Shown: positions 18,432-28,193, counted from the first letter of the stretch. The stretch is 62,104 bases of DNA from Shewanella pneumatophori (GCF_023283895.1 NZ_JAKILB010000020.1:1-62104), one strand, 5' to 3'. Notes: generated by a model from the sequence alone, not told the origin. Numbers and translations are program-made.

Positions 18432-21400
18432 ATGATTGAATCTATATTGCGTCTCTCGATTGATAGACGCTGGATGATGATGTTCCTTGCCATGCTGCTC
18501 GTTGCAGTAGGCTTGTGGAGCTATCAAAAACTACCTATCGATGCTGTACCAGATATTACCAACGTACAGGTGCAAATTAGTACTCGCGCAGAGGGCTACT
18601 CACCGCAAGAAACTGAGCAGCGAATTACCTATCCGATCGAAAATGCTTTGATGGGGATCCCTAAGCTCTCTTATACCCGCTCACTATCGCGCTATGGTTT
18701 ATCGCAAGTGACAGTGGTATTTGATGAAGGTACAGATCTGTACTTTGCTCGTAACTTGATCAATGAGCGTTTAAATGCGATCAAGGGCAAGTTGCCGAGT
18801 GATATTGAGCCGGAGATGGGGCCGATCTCCACCGGTCTCGGTGAGATCTACATGTACACCATTGAAGCGTTGCCTGATGCTAAACAAGCAGATGGCAGCG
18901 AATTTGATGCCACCGCGCTTAGAGAGATCCAAGACTGGATCATTAAGCCGCAGTTAGCCCAAGTGTTGGGTGTCACTGAGATTAATACCATTGGTGGTTA
19001 CGATAAGGAATACCATATCACGCCATCACCCAGCAATATGCTGCAATACGGCGTGTCTTTGGTTGATATCAAGCAGGCATTGCAAAGCAGTAACAATAAC
19101 CGCGGCGCAGGCTTTATTGAACGTGAGGGGCAGCAGTTAACTGTGCGCTCTGCGGCGCAGCTAAAAACCATCAGCGACATTGAGCAAGTGGTTATTAAGC
19201 ATATTGATGGCGCGCCAATCTTTATAGCTGATGTAGCAGAAGTAGGTATTGGTAAAGCGCTGCGTACCGGCGCCGCAACTCGTGACGGTAAAGAAACCGT
19301 ACTTGGCAGCGCAATGATGCTGGTGGGTGAAAACTCACGTGAGGTATCACTCGCTGTGGCGGCAAAGCTAGAAGATATCAAAGCATCACTGCCAGATGGC
19401 ATAAAAGTAGAAGCAGTTTACGATCGCACCACTTTGGTCGATAAAGCCATTTATACGGTACAGAAAAACCTAGTTGAAGGCGCGCTGCTAGTTATTGTGG
19501 TGCTGTTTATTCTGCTGGGTAATGCGCGAGCTGCGTTAATCACTGCAGCGGTTATTCCGTTAGCGATGCTCGCTACTATGACAGGTATGGTGCAAGCTGG
19601 CGTATCGGCCAACCTTATGAGCTTAGGTGCGCTCGATTTTGGTTTGATTGTCGATGGCGCAGTGATCATAGTTGAAAACGCAATCCGCAGACTCGGCCAT
19701 GCACAAGCGCAAAATGGTGGTCAGGTATTAGGGCGCAAGCAGCGTTTGCAGGTGGTGTTTGCTGCCACTAATGAAGTGATCCGCCCAAGCTTATTTGGCG
19801 TGCTGATCATCACCGTGGTCTACATTCCACTGTTTAGCTTAACGGGTGTTGAAGGCAAGATGTTCCACCCAATGGCGGCAACGGTAGTGATGGCATTGTT
19901 AGCTGCACTAGTTCTATCGTTAACACTAGTACCAGCCGCTGTAGCGCTGTTTATGACGGGTAAAGTGACGGAAAAAGAGAGTCGCGTTATTACCGCCACT
20001 AAATCAGTTTATAAGCCGTTACTCATTGTAGCGATGAAGCTACGTTGGTTGGTTCTCGGGGCTGCTATGGCGTTAGTGGGCTTCTCTATTTGGTTGGCTA
20101 CAACACTTGGCTCTGAGTTTATCCCGCAGCTTAATGAAGAAGATATCTTGCTGCAGGCGATCCGTATCCCGGGTACAGGGCTAGAGCAGTCGGTGGATAT
20201 GCAGATGCAGTTAGAAGATCGCATTAAGCATTTCCCACAGGTGTTAAATGTATTTTCTAAGATCGGTACCCCTGAAGTGGCTAACGATCCTATGCCGCCA
20301 AATATTGCCGACACTTTTATTATGCTTAAGCCGCGTAATGAGTGGCCTAACCCTAAGATGAGTCACGATGCGTTAGCGGCTGATATTGTCGCTGCAGTTT
20401 CTGGGCAACCGGGTAATAACTTTGAGCTGACACAGCCAATTGAGATGCGCTTTAACGAATTGATCTCAGGTGTGCGCGCCGATCTAGGGATTAAAGTCGT
20501 GGGTGATGATCTCGATCAGCTATTAGCTTCAGCTAACGCGATCCATGAAGTGTTAGAAAAGATCGACGGTGTTGCAGATCTGCAAGTTGAGCAAGTCACG
20601 GGTCTACCTATGCTCACGATCCAACCTGATCGTATGGCCTTGGCTCGCTTTGGGTTAACAGTGGATCAGTTGCAAGATTTTGTTGCTACTGCAATCGGCG
20701 GCGAGCAAGCTGGTACTATCTTTGAAGGCGATCGCCGCTTTAAAATGGTCGTACGTTTACCTGAAGCGATCCGCCAAGATGTAGAGCGCTTGCATGAGCT
20801 ACCTATCGTGTTGCCATCTGGGCAGTATGTGCCGTTATCAGAAGTGGCGACGCTAGATATTGCGCCATCGCCAAATCAGATCGGCCGTGAAAACGGTAAG
20901 CGCCGTATTTTGGTTACTGCTAACGTGCGTGGTCGTGATTTAGGTACCTTTGTCAGTGAAGCTAAACAACAAATTGCTACAGAGGTAGATATGCCTGCGG
21001 GCTATTGGCTTGAATATGGCGGTACCTTTGAGCAATTAGAATCGGCGAGTCAGCGCTTATCGATTGTAGTGCCATTAACGCTGGCGCTCATTCTAGGCTT
21101 GTTAGTGATGGCCTTTAGCTCAGTAAAAGATGCGTTAATTATCTTTACTGGTATTCCACTGGCTTTAACTGGCGGGGTGATTTCGCTGTGGCTACGAGAT
21201 ATGCCATTGTCGATTTCAGCAGGCGTAGGTTTTATTGCACTCTCTGGTGTAGCAGTGCTTAACGGCTTAGTGCTGCTGAGCTTTATTCGTCAGCTTTATC
21301 AAGAGAAAGGTGAGTTGATGTCTGCGATTATCGATGGCGCGATGATCAGGTTACGTCCTGTATTGATGACAGCCTTAGTAGCAGGTCTAGGTTTTGTACC

Positions 21401-21578
21401 TATGGCGCTGAATATTGGTACCGGCGCAGAAGTGCAGCGCCCAATTGCCACTGTGGTGATTGGCGGCATTATCTCATCGACCATTCTGACCCTGTTCGTG
21501 CTGCCTATTTTGTATCGTATGGCGCACCAGCGTGGGGAGAGTAAACAAAAAGTGACTGATGAGGCGTCTACTATCTAA
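18432..21578 (+). CDS. czcA: CzcA-like heavy-metal efflux RND transporter
   Basis: 1048 residues, the expected HME-RND length with 12 membrane spans and two large periplasmic loops. The fourth span carries LDFGLIVDGAVIIVEN, the DFG...D...E pattern of the divalent-cation (Zn/Co/Cd or Ni/Co) pumps rather than the Cu/Ag CusA type. It uses the proton gradient to export metal through CzcB and CzcC. It starts 11 bp after czcB and ends before a strong terminator. Confidence 0.95.
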   Translation: MIESILRLSIDRRWMMMFLAMLLVAVGLWSYQKLPIDAVPDITNVQVQISTRAEGYSPQETEQRITYPIENALMGIPKLSYTRSLSRYGLSQVTVVFDEGTDLYFARNLINERLNAIKGKLPSDIEPEMGPISTGLGEIYMYTIEALPDAKQADGSEFDATALREIQDWIIKPQLAQVLGVTEINTIGGYDKEYHITPSPSNMLQYGVSLVDIKQALQSSNNNRGAGFIEREGQQLTVRSAAQLKTISDIEQVVIKHIDGAPIFIADVAEVGIGKALRTGAATRDGKETVLGSAMMLVGENSREVSLAVAAKLEDIKASLPDGIKVEAVYDRTTLVDKAIYTVQKNLVEGALLVIVVLFILLGNARAALITAAVIPLAMLATMTGMVQAGVSANLMSLGALDFGLIVDGAVIIVENAIRRLGHAQAQNGGQVLGRKQRLQVVFAATNEVIRPSLFGVLIITVVYIPLFSLTGVEGKMFHPMAATVVMALLAALVLSLTLVPAAVALFMTGKVTEKESRVITATKSVYKPLLIVAMKLRWLVLGAAMALVGFSIWLATTLGSEFIPQLNEEDILLQAIRIPGTGLEQSVDMQMQLEDRIKHFPQVLNVFSKIGTPEVANDPMPPNIADTFIMLKPRNEWPNPKMSHDALAADIVAAVSGQPGNNFELTQPIEMRFNELISGVRADLGIKVVGDDLDQLLASANAIHEVLEKIDGVADLQVEQVTGLPMLTIQPDRMALARFGLTVDQLQDFVATAIGGEQAGTIFEGDRRFKMVVRLPEAIRQDVERLHELPIVLPSGQYVPLSEVATLDIAPSPNQIGRENGKRRILVTANVRGRDLGTFVSEAKQQIATEVDMPAGYWLEYGGTFEQLESASQRLSIVVPLTLALILGLLVMAFSSVKDALIIFTGIPLALTGGVISLWLRDMPLSISAGVGFIALSGVAVLNGLVLLSFIRQLYQEKGELMSAIIDGAMIRLRPVLMTALVAGLGFVPMALNIGTGAEVQRPIATVVIGGIISSTILTLFVLPILYRMAHQRGESKQKVTDEASTI

Positions 21579-21704
21579 GAGTTACTTTTAGAGCTAAAGA
21601 GCGGCACTTATTGCTGGCCGCTCTAGCTTAGCTTGGATGTGATGATAAAACTTACTGCGATAGTTAGCTTACTCGTTGTAGCGAGTTCAATCCGACAGTA
21701 AAAC

Positions 21705-21730
21705 AAAAGCCCTGCATCTGCAGGGCTTTT
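21705..21730. terminator. Bidirectional terminator between czcA and the aminopeptidase gene
   Basis: A perfect 12-bp stem (AAAAGCCCTGCA / TGCAGGGCTTTT) with a 2-nt centre lies between convergent genes. Confidence 0.9.
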
Positions 21731-21773
21731 TATGACTTGCTATCATCTAAATTATAGATGCTGTACCAAAAGC

Positions 21774-23306
21774 TTATTTGCTTTGGGTCATCAGCCAGTT
21801 ACTTAGTAAGCGCACGCCATGGCCTGTACCGCCAGCTGGGGTTACACCCACATCTTTTGCCGCTAATGCACTACCAGCAATATCTAAATGCGCCCACTTA
21901 GTGTCGCCAGTAAACTGCTGTAAGAATACCGCAGCAGTGGTAGCCCCTGGGCCACCAAAACCGGCGTTCTTCAAATCAGCGATTGGGCTTTTAAGTAAGT
22001 CATCGTATGCAAGCGGCAAGCGCCATAGCTTTTCATCAACTGCTTTGCCAGAGAAAGTGAGTTCATCAACTAAATCATCATCTTCACTAAATACCGCTGT
22101 GTAGCGTTTACCTAGTGCACGCACCTTAGAGCCGGTAAGTGTTGCAACATCAACCATCACTTGTGGCTTATAGTATTCACGGGCGTACCACATGCCATCG
22201 GCTAAGATCAGGCGACCTTCAGCGTCAGTATTAAGCACTTCAACACTTAAGCCTTCAGCTGTCATTAATACATCGCCTGGTGCTAGAGCGGTTTCAGACA
22301 CCATGTTAGCCGCCATTGGCATTACAGCTACCACGTTAACGTCGGCTTTTTGTAGTGCCATAGCTTTAACTGCACCCAATACTGCAGCCGCACCAGCCAT
22401 ATCTGACTTCATACGTGAGATAGAGTCGCCTGACGCCTTAATGTTATAACCACCAGAGTCGAATGTGATGCCTTTACCTACAAGCGCGATTGGCGCGTCA
22501 TCATTACCTTCCCAGTGAGCAACCACAAGGCGAGCACCTTCTTCTGAGCCGCGGCCCACAGCGTGCAATGCACCCATGCCAAGCTTGGCAATTTTCTTAG
22601 GTTCCAACACTTTGATTTTTACGCCGAGCTTTTTAAGTTCTTTTGCTGCATTGGCAAAATCAACTGGCGTCATTTCAGTTGGAGTTTCAGAGGTTAAATC
22701 ACGCGCTAAGAATACACCTTGCTCAATCGCTGCTAACTGAGTGTATAGCTTGTCAGTGTCTTTCGCTGCGTCGACTGCGATGATGTAGTTCTTTTCGGCA
22801 GGCTTTTTCTCTGAAAAATACTTATCAAACTTGTAAGCGCGCAGATTAATACCGTGTGCAAGTTCTGCTGCAAAGCTAGCGTTGCTGGTGGCATCGCTAA
22901 TGCCATCGGTTAATACTTGAATGTCTTTGACTTCAATACCGTTGAAATGGGCGGTGATTTCCGCACCTAGCTTATTCACTTCACCGGGAGTCAGCTCTGC
23001 TTGCTCACCCATGCCGATAACCACTAGGCGCTTAGCATCAATGCCATTCGGCATTAAAATCTCAACGATTTGCTTCTTTTCGCCTGTAAATTCCTGCAAG
23101 GCTAGTGCATTACTAATTTGTTGATTAGATTGTTTGTCTAGCTTGTTAAGCGCACTTGATGCATTTTCGCCAGCTTGAAAGACCACTAAGGTGTCGATGT
23201 TACTAGATTGCTTTTCAACAAAATCAAATGTTTCTGCATGGGCTGAATAGCTGGTTAACAGGCCTAGGCTTAATGCACTGCTTAGTAGGGTTTTCTTAGT
23301 TAGCAT
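21774..23306 (-). CDS. Secreted leucyl aminopeptidase (M17)
   Basis: 510 residues. A clear Sec signal peptide (about 1-24, ending SAHA) precedes an M17 N-domain and catalytic domain. VGKGITFDSGGYNIK holds the catalytic Lys and a metal Asp, and NTDAEGRLILAD holds the catalytic Arg and metal Asp/Glu. It removes N-terminal residues from peptides using two metal ions. Most PepA proteins are cytoplasmic, so the signal peptide marks this as the periplasmic/secreted type seen in marine Shewanella and relatives. Confidence 0.93.
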   Translation of the reverse strand: MLTKKTLLSSALSLGLLTSYSAHAETFDFVEKQSSNIDTLVVFQAGENASSALNKLDKQSNQQISNALALQEFTGEKKQIVEILMPNGIDAKRLVVIGMGEQAELTPGEVNKLGAEITAHFNGIEVKDIQVLTDGISDATSNASFAAELAHGINLRAYKFDKYFSEKKPAEKNYIIAVDAAKDTDKLYTQLAAIEQGVFLARDLTSETPTEMTPVDFANAAKELKKLGVKIKVLEPKKIAKLGMGALHAVGRGSEEGARLVVAHWEGNDDAPIALVGKGITFDSGGYNIKASGDSISRMKSDMAGAAAVLGAVKAMALQKADVNVVAVMPMAANMVSETALAPGDVLMTAEGLSVEVLNTDAEGRLILADGMWYAREYYKPQVMVDVATLTGSKVRALGKRYTAVFSEDDDLVDELTFSGKAVDEKLWRLPLAYDDLLKSPIADLKNAGFGGPGATTAAVFLQQFTGDTKWAHLDIAGSALAAKDVGVTPAGGTGHGVRLLSNWLMTQSK

Positions 23307-23636
23307 AATGTCCTCTATCGGGATTTAGTTCTACGGTCAGTTTTGCCAAGCTTGCCGCAGCTTCTTTTTGTTGTATTGGTATTTATCGTTATAGCTTTAG
23401 TCACACTGGATTGGAAATTGCCAGTGGGCTGTGCAATTTATCACTTTTTGAGTTAACAACTAAGTTAAAACTTGTTAGGAATTGTCACATGGTTTGCGAG
23501 TCTACAAGGTGAAAATTAGCCGAAGCTGAAAGCGCTATATGGTTTGAGGTTTATTTGCTTGATTTACAAATGGAATGAATGGGATTTTTGGTCGAGGCGA
23601 TAGGGACAGCGGGGTACATATGAGGGTACATATAAA
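23307..23636. other. Intergenic region between aminopeptidase and the island, with 12-bp-spaced repeats at its end
   Basis: 330 bp containing the leftward aminopeptidase promoter and no gene. At the island edge, GGGTACATAT occurs twice (23612-23621 and 23624-23633), spaced exactly 12 bp. This block abuts attL at about the same distance as the island's own tandem repeats abut attR. Confidence 0.6.
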
Positions 23637-23717
23637 AGCAAAACGGGCTTCCCATTGCTGGAAAGCCCGTTTTAATACAACACGTTAAGACGTTAGTCTT
23701 AGTTCATGCCGTATTTC
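23637..23717. repeat. attL of the island (copy of fis 3' end and terminator)
   Basis: Matches 45308-45388 with two mismatches, both in the spacer between the terminator and the fis stop. It encodes on the minus strand the last codons of Fis (KYGMN and stop) but has no fis body upstream, so it is the duplicated copy. The terminator hairpin is at 23640-23673. Confidence 0.93.
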
Positions 23718-23841
23718 CTAATCTGTGTTTTTTCTTGTTCGGGCTTGTTCTGTTTTCTATTTAAAACTTGCTATTTTTTAGTATCTTAGCGAGACTCTTG
23801 TTCGTGTTTGTTTAAGCTGGTTTTTCTTCGTTAACCAATCC

Positions 23842-23865
23842 GTGTGTAGCACGGTGTGTAGCACG
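23842..23865. repeat. Tandem 12-bp arm-type sites, left
   Basis: GTGTGTAGCACG occurs twice in tandem, 125 bp inside attL and just before the integrase start. The same 12-mer pair lies next to attR at 45281-45304. Paired short repeats on both arms are what a lambda-type integrase N-domain binds. Confidence 0.75.
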
Positions 23866-23889
23866 GAACGTGGCAGAGCAAGGATTCAT

Positions 23890-25116
23890 ATGGGCGTTAT
23901 CAATAAACTATCAGATACATTTTTACGTAAAGTATCAGGTAAGCCTTATACCGGAAAATCAGTCATTTCAGATGGTGATGGCTTAGCTGTACGTATTTCA
24001 AAAAAGGGTGTAATTGGTTGGGTTTTTCGTTACAGATTGGGTGGCCGTGAAACCAACCCTAAGTGGGCAAGCTTGGGTAAGTACCCAGAAACTTCAATCA
24101 AACAGGCAAGAGATAAGCGCGATCAATGTCGTGAATGGCTGGATAATGACAAAGACCCAAGTGTCGAATTAGCATTGGCTAAAGTCGTGCGCAAAGAAGC
24201 TGTGACAGTTAAAGAGGCGCTTGAATATTGGCTGGTGGAATATGCCACTGAGAACCGCAAAAATGTTAAAAAGCATAGAGCGCAATTTGCACGGCATTTG
24301 TACCCGTATATAGGTAAGTACCCGTTAGATAAAACGACTAAGCCTCAGTGGTTAGCCTGTTTTGATCGAATTAGAAAAGGCATTCCCAGCGAGCAAAGGG
24401 CGGCACCTGTTGCTGCAGGGCAAGTTTTGCAAGGAGCTAAACAAGCGCTGCTATTTTGCCGCAAGCGGGAATATGCCACCAGCTATGTGATTGATGACTT
24501 AACTATCACTGATGTTGGTAGTAAGCAGAAAAAGCGCGATAGGGTGCTTACGGAAGCTGAACTACAAGATGTGATTAATCAAGTTAAAGCGGGTGAGCAT
24601 CAAGAGTATTACAACAATCTTATCTGGCTGTTAATTATCTTTGGTGCACGTACACAAGAGGTGCGTTTGTCTTCTTGGGATGAATGGGACTTTGATAAAG
24701 GCTTGTGGACAGTCCCTAAAGCTAACAGTAAAACCGACGAGTTAATTATCCGGCCAATACCGCCTAGGTTGTACTCGTGGTTAAAGCAGCTTAAGGCCAA
24801 AAACCAGAAGTCAGGCTATCTGCTTGGGCAATTAAAAAGCCCTGAGTCAGTTAGCGTTTACGGCGGCAAGATCTGGGAAAAGCTACAACACGAGAAGAAG
24901 TGGACCTTGCACGATTTAAGGCGAACCCTTGCGACTCGGCTTAACGACTTAGGTATTCCACCTCATGTTGTAGAACACCTCTTGGGTCACTCTGTCTCCG
25001 GTGTGGCAGGGATCTACAATCGCAGCCACTATATCAATGAAAAGAAGATTGCGCTTGATAAGTGGCTCGATGAGATACATGGAGAGCCTGTATTGGGGAG
25101 CGAAAAGGCGTTGTAG
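23890..25116 (+). CDS. int: Tyrosine integrase, DUF4102/P4-like
   Basis: 408 residues from ATG 23890, preceded by a GCAAGGA ribosome site. A GTG at 23842 would force translation of the arm repeats and is rejected. The N-terminal DUF4102 arm-binding domain (SDGDGLAVRISKKG) is followed by a core-binding domain and a catalytic domain with Arg254 (GARTQEVR), His341/Arg344 (HDLRRTLATR), His367 (LLGHS) and Tyr376. All catalytic residues are present, so it should be active at the fis site. Its orientation points into the island. Confidence 0.95.
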   Translation: MGVINKLSDTFLRKVSGKPYTGKSVISDGDGLAVRISKKGVIGWVFRYRLGGRETNPKWASLGKYPETSIKQARDKRDQCREWLDNDKDPSVELALAKVVRKEAVTVKEALEYWLVEYATENRKNVKKHRAQFARHLYPYIGKYPLDKTTKPQWLACFDRIRKGIPSEQRAAPVAAGQVLQGAKQALLFCRKREYATSYVIDDLTITDVGSKQKKRDRVLTEAELQDVINQVKAGEHQEYYNNLIWLLIIFGARTQEVRLSSWDEWDFDKGLWTVPKANSKTDELIIRPIPPRLYSWLKQLKAKNQKSGYLLGQLKSPESVSVYGGKIWEKLQHEKKWTLHDLRRTLATRLNDLGIPPHVVEHLLGHSVSGVAGIYNRSHYINEKKIALDKWLDEIHGEPVLGSEKAL

Positions 25117-25213
25117 TTTGTTTTGGTGCCTACAAAGGTTTACTTGGACACCCGTTATTATTTAAATGCGCACAGTGGTTACTTTTAATATTAAAGTCGC
25201 TGCGGATAAACAA

Positions 25214-25260
25214 GGTGATATGTGGTAATGCCATTGTATATCACCCGTTTAATAACGGGT
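25214..25260. repeat. Two overlapping inverted repeats after the integrase gene
   Basis: GGTGATAT...ATATCACC (25214-25245) with an inner TGG/CCA, overlapped by ACCCGTT-TAAT-AACGGGT (25243-25260). The two hairpins compete for the shared ACC. There is no T-tract, so they are poor terminators. They lie between the convergent integrase and microprotein genes. Confidence 0.45.
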
Positions 25261-25285
25261 GGCTAATTGGCCTTCCTAGTTCCCT

Positions 25286-25516
25286 TTAGAAAGGAATGTC
25301 ATCATCAAAATTATCATCGAAAGCTGGTGGGGCAACCTTTGTTATCACAGGTTGATTAGGCTCTGTAAGTTGTTCTCTAGCCTTCATGGGCGCATGTCTA
25401 AAATGGCCTTCAACTTTAAACCGCTCCCCCTCTCTAATAACTTTTGAACCTGGGTTATTTCGGGCATAAATACCGGCTTCTTTAAAAGTATTAAAATACT
25501 GAATGTTCGTTTGCAT
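25286..25516 (-). CDS. Small protein ending in an SSB-like C-terminal tip
   Basis: 76 residues from ATG 25516; an in-frame GTG at 25525 would add three. The first ~45 residues look like a small alpha/beta unit (FNTFKEAGIYARNNPGSKV...). Then comes a Pro-rich flexible linker and the terminus FDDNFDDDIPF. The last eight residues differ by one from the DFDDDIPF tip of bacterial SSB, the peptide that docks RecQ, RecO, PriA, ExoI, Topo III and the pol III chi subunit. The body is not an OB-fold SSB. It lies 46 bp downstream of the McrC-like gene on the same strand, probably as the last gene of that operon. It may recruit SSB partners or titrate them. No named family recognised. Confidence 0.7.
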   Translation of the reverse strand: MQTNIQYFNTFKEAGIYARNNPGSKVIREGERFKVEGHFRHAPMKAREQLTEPNQPVITKVAPPAFDDNFDDDIPF

Positions 25517-25562
25517 AGTTATCACTTATCATTGTTATATTTCGACTTTCTAGCTATGCTCA

Positions 25563-28190
25563 TTACCAAGCTCCCCACTCACCGCATTTTGGAGATTTCA
25601 TATTAAAAGGCTCTATTGCACGAGCCGAATGATAACTCCAATAAAGTCCATTCTTGATTAAACGGCTATCAGTAGTTCTGCAATGATTAAATATTTGATA
25701 CTGCTCACATTCCGTACACTTCGTCCATACTGAACGTGGAGTTCTTTCAACCCATTCGCCTCGGCTATTTTTATATGTAGATGTTTTATATATTCTTTCT
25801 ACGTGAGTTGAACCGCATCGAATACAGATAGGCACCGCTATTGTTTTGTCATTTGTGTTCAATCTCGTATTTGGATCTTCAAGTTTGTATTGCAAGAAAA
25901 GCCCTAAGAGCCTTTGTAGTTCATCATTATAAAGTTCTCTATCAATAGGGTTTAAAAGGATGCCGCCATAACAATGGTTTGGATAAAACTCCTTGTCCTC
26001 TCCGATATTTATATTGACTTCACCTAAATAACTGTATTTCCCCCAAGACTGGGAGGTAACCCTAGTTGGTAAAGCATTAAAACAGGGGTGGATTAGAAAA
26101 ACTGGATTTTTGTCATTTTCACTATAATTTTTATCATAGTATAAGTGCTTAATTACATTGATTAAGCCACCAAAGCGCTCAAATGTTCCTTTGTTATAAA
26201 ATTTTGCATCCATAACAAAACGCTTATGTTTTGCCTCGGCATTGTTTATATCTTTTTCAGTAAACCAGATGAGATCCAATACAAAATCAGGTCTCTTCCC
26301 GTGATCTAATGTTTTTTCATAAGTAAGCTTAATAAAACGTTTAGCATCTTGATTGGTAAGCAAGAGTTCGATGTCGGTCTTGTTTGTTTTAACAGCTTCA
26401 ATTAACAGGTACTTCCAATTGTCTTGCAGGGTAAATCTAAATGATTCTTTTAGTATTTTTATAATTTGAAGTAGGCACCAGCGCTCATAAAGCATCGGCA
26501 TATTTACTAGCCCAATTGCATCAATCTCTTCGAGACTAAGTAACAGCTCTTCATCTGCTAAATTAGTAACGTCGCGAAGAGTTTTATAGCCGTTATGCAC
26601 ACCTTGATAATGCGGGTTTTGGACAAAAGTCATCGAGTTTGGAAAGTGTGATGAAGGTTTTATCTGTAGTTTTTTAAAAGCTTTAATCAGTTTGTCCAGC
26701 TGGCGTAGCTTGGGTGCTATTTTTTTATAAACATACTCAGACATAGTTTGATTTTGTTCATAAAAACTAATTCGATTACGTAGAGATGCCTTTTCTTTTT
26801 CTTGCTCTTCAATTTCTGAGTCTGTCAGTTTTTTTTGCCAGCCTTGCTCACTTAGTTTTTTGCCTAATAGCTTTTCCTTATCAAAAGCTAGGCGAGCGTC
26901 CAGCATCGACTCAGAACCAATTAACTTGATAGATTGAATCGAGTTTAAATTGAATATATTTAATCTTTCGGTGCTGTAAAGATGACTTTGGCAAGTAACT
27001 TGTAAGCTCATACCGTGCTGTAACACAGATAGTAGAGGTGCATAACTTTCATTATGTCTAAATGAGATAATTGAGTGTTTCCCATTCACATCTCCCCAGA
27101 CACTTCCGTCCCACACTTTGATAAAAAAGCCATCTCTCTCTCTTGTTAAGCTTTCTATTCGAACAAAAAAGTCTTCAAATTGGCCATGTTCACTAAATTG
27201 AATACCGCTATTGTCGAGTTTATTTGCAAAAAGCTTTTGCCAATAGTCTATATGGCAACGCTCTGAAAGCTTTTTAAGATCATTAACGACAAGCTCTCTT
27301 TCCACTAGAACACTATCACTAAAATTATTATGCTGATTTTCTAGTTTAGTGACAGTGTCTTTATAACGCTCGGCTTTATTATTAGCTAATATAGTGACTT
27401 GCTTTACTATGCGGTAGCACCTTTCAAGGGCAAAAAGTACATAGCGGTTTTCAGCGACATTAAATGTTGATTCAGTTGCTCGGCTGGTAAGAAACCGTTG
27501 ATTGGTTTTGCTCGCTAGCTCCATAAAGGTGCGATTAACGGGTTTAACTGCCTTCCTCGGCTTTAACGCCTGTACCTCTCGAAGTTCAGCTTTCGGTGTG
27601 ATTAAAACTTTTTCAGCATGGGATACCAAATTATTGATGCTCTCAATAATTTTATCGTTTACTCCTATCGCATTAGATGTTTTGGCGTTAGCTTGAACAG
27701 CGCTACTTTCATCTAATATGAGCTCCCATAAATCATTTTTAAAAGAACTCAGATAAGATTCAAGTTGTTCTAGGGTAAAATCGGCACCAGCTATAGCAAG
27801 TATGCAGGCTTTACCTTGCAATGAAAATTTTATGCTTCCGGCGATATTTGGGGCAATACTCCGCCATATTTTGTTTTTTTGATCCCATTCATCTGCAACT
27901 ATCCACCAAGTTCGCCCTGTATCAATATCTTTAATTGGAGTTAAATACTTAACACTGCCGTTAGGCATATCTATGTAGGGCTTGGCTATTTTGTTATTTA
28001 AAAAACGTATAGCAAGTTGGCCGCGATCTACACCTTTTGCGTTGGGGTAAATAGTGGTTTCACATTCAAATTGACTCTTAGCTTCATCATATTGAATCTG
28101 TAAACCACTGATAGACTCAGTAACTTTTGTAAGCGTATTTTTGTCATACCAGATTAGATCAAGATACTTTACTTCAAAATGTGGCTTCAT
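25563..28190 (-). CDS. DUF2357 / PD-(D/E)XK nuclease with zinc ribbon, McrC-like partner
   Basis: 875 residues. The N-terminal DUF2357 region has the characteristic LTSRATEST...ENRYVLFAL stretch (about 235-260). A PDDEXK_7-type nuclease domain follows with YERWCLLQI and the active-site residues Asp635 (RPDF) and Asp661/Lys663 (MDAK). A C-terminal zinc ribbon has CIRC (789-792) and CTEC (825-828). Proteins of this kind are encoded beside McrB-like AAA+ genes and act as the nuclease partner in Type IV-like restriction. It starts 3 bp after the McrB-like stop, so the two are surely coupled. The target is unknown. Confidence 0.85.
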   Translation of the reverse strand: MKPHFEVKYLDLIWYDKNTLTKVTESISGLQIQYDEAKSQFECETTIYPNAKGVDRGQLAIRFLNNKIAKPYIDMPNGSVKYLTPIKDIDTGRTWWIVADEWDQKNKIWRSIAPNIAGSIKFSLQGKACILAIAGADFTLEQLESYLSSFKNDLWELILDESSAVQANAKTSNAIGVNDKIIESINNLVSHAEKVLITPKAELREVQALKPRKAVKPVNRTFMELASKTNQRFLTSRATESTFNVAENRYVLFALERCYRIVKQVTILANNKAERYKDTVTKLENQHNNFSDSVLVERELVVNDLKKLSERCHIDYWQKLFANKLDNSGIQFSEHGQFEDFFVRIESLTRERDGFFIKVWDGSVWGDVNGKHSIISFRHNESYAPLLSVLQHGMSLQVTCQSHLYSTERLNIFNLNSIQSIKLIGSESMLDARLAFDKEKLLGKKLSEQGWQKKLTDSEIEEQEKEKASLRNRISFYEQNQTMSEYVYKKIAPKLRQLDKLIKAFKKLQIKPSSHFPNSMTFVQNPHYQGVHNGYKTLRDVTNLADEELLLSLEEIDAIGLVNMPMLYERWCLLQIIKILKESFRFTLQDNWKYLLIEAVKTNKTDIELLLTNQDAKRFIKLTYEKTLDHGKRPDFVLDLIWFTEKDINNAEAKHKRFVMDAKFYNKGTFERFGGLINVIKHLYYDKNYSENDKNPVFLIHPCFNALPTRVTSQSWGKYSYLGEVNINIGEDKEFYPNHCYGGILLNPIDRELYNDELQRLLGLFLQYKLEDPNTRLNTNDKTIAVPICIRCGSTHVERIYKTSTYKNSRGEWVERTPRSVWTKCTECEQYQIFNHCRTTDSRLIKNGLYWSYHSARAIEPFNMKSPKCGEWGAW

Positions 28191-28193
28191 AAA

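Noticed and set aside
19451..20314. Antisense open frames within czcA
   Set aside because: Opposite-strand shadows of a long real gene with no start context.
23842..23889. Longer integrase with GTG start
   Set aside because: The added codons are the tandem arm repeats; ATG 23890 has a proper ribosome site and the family N-terminus.
25243..25260. Integrase terminator
   Set aside because: A good 7-bp hairpin but without a T-tract on either strand; recorded only as an inverted repeat.
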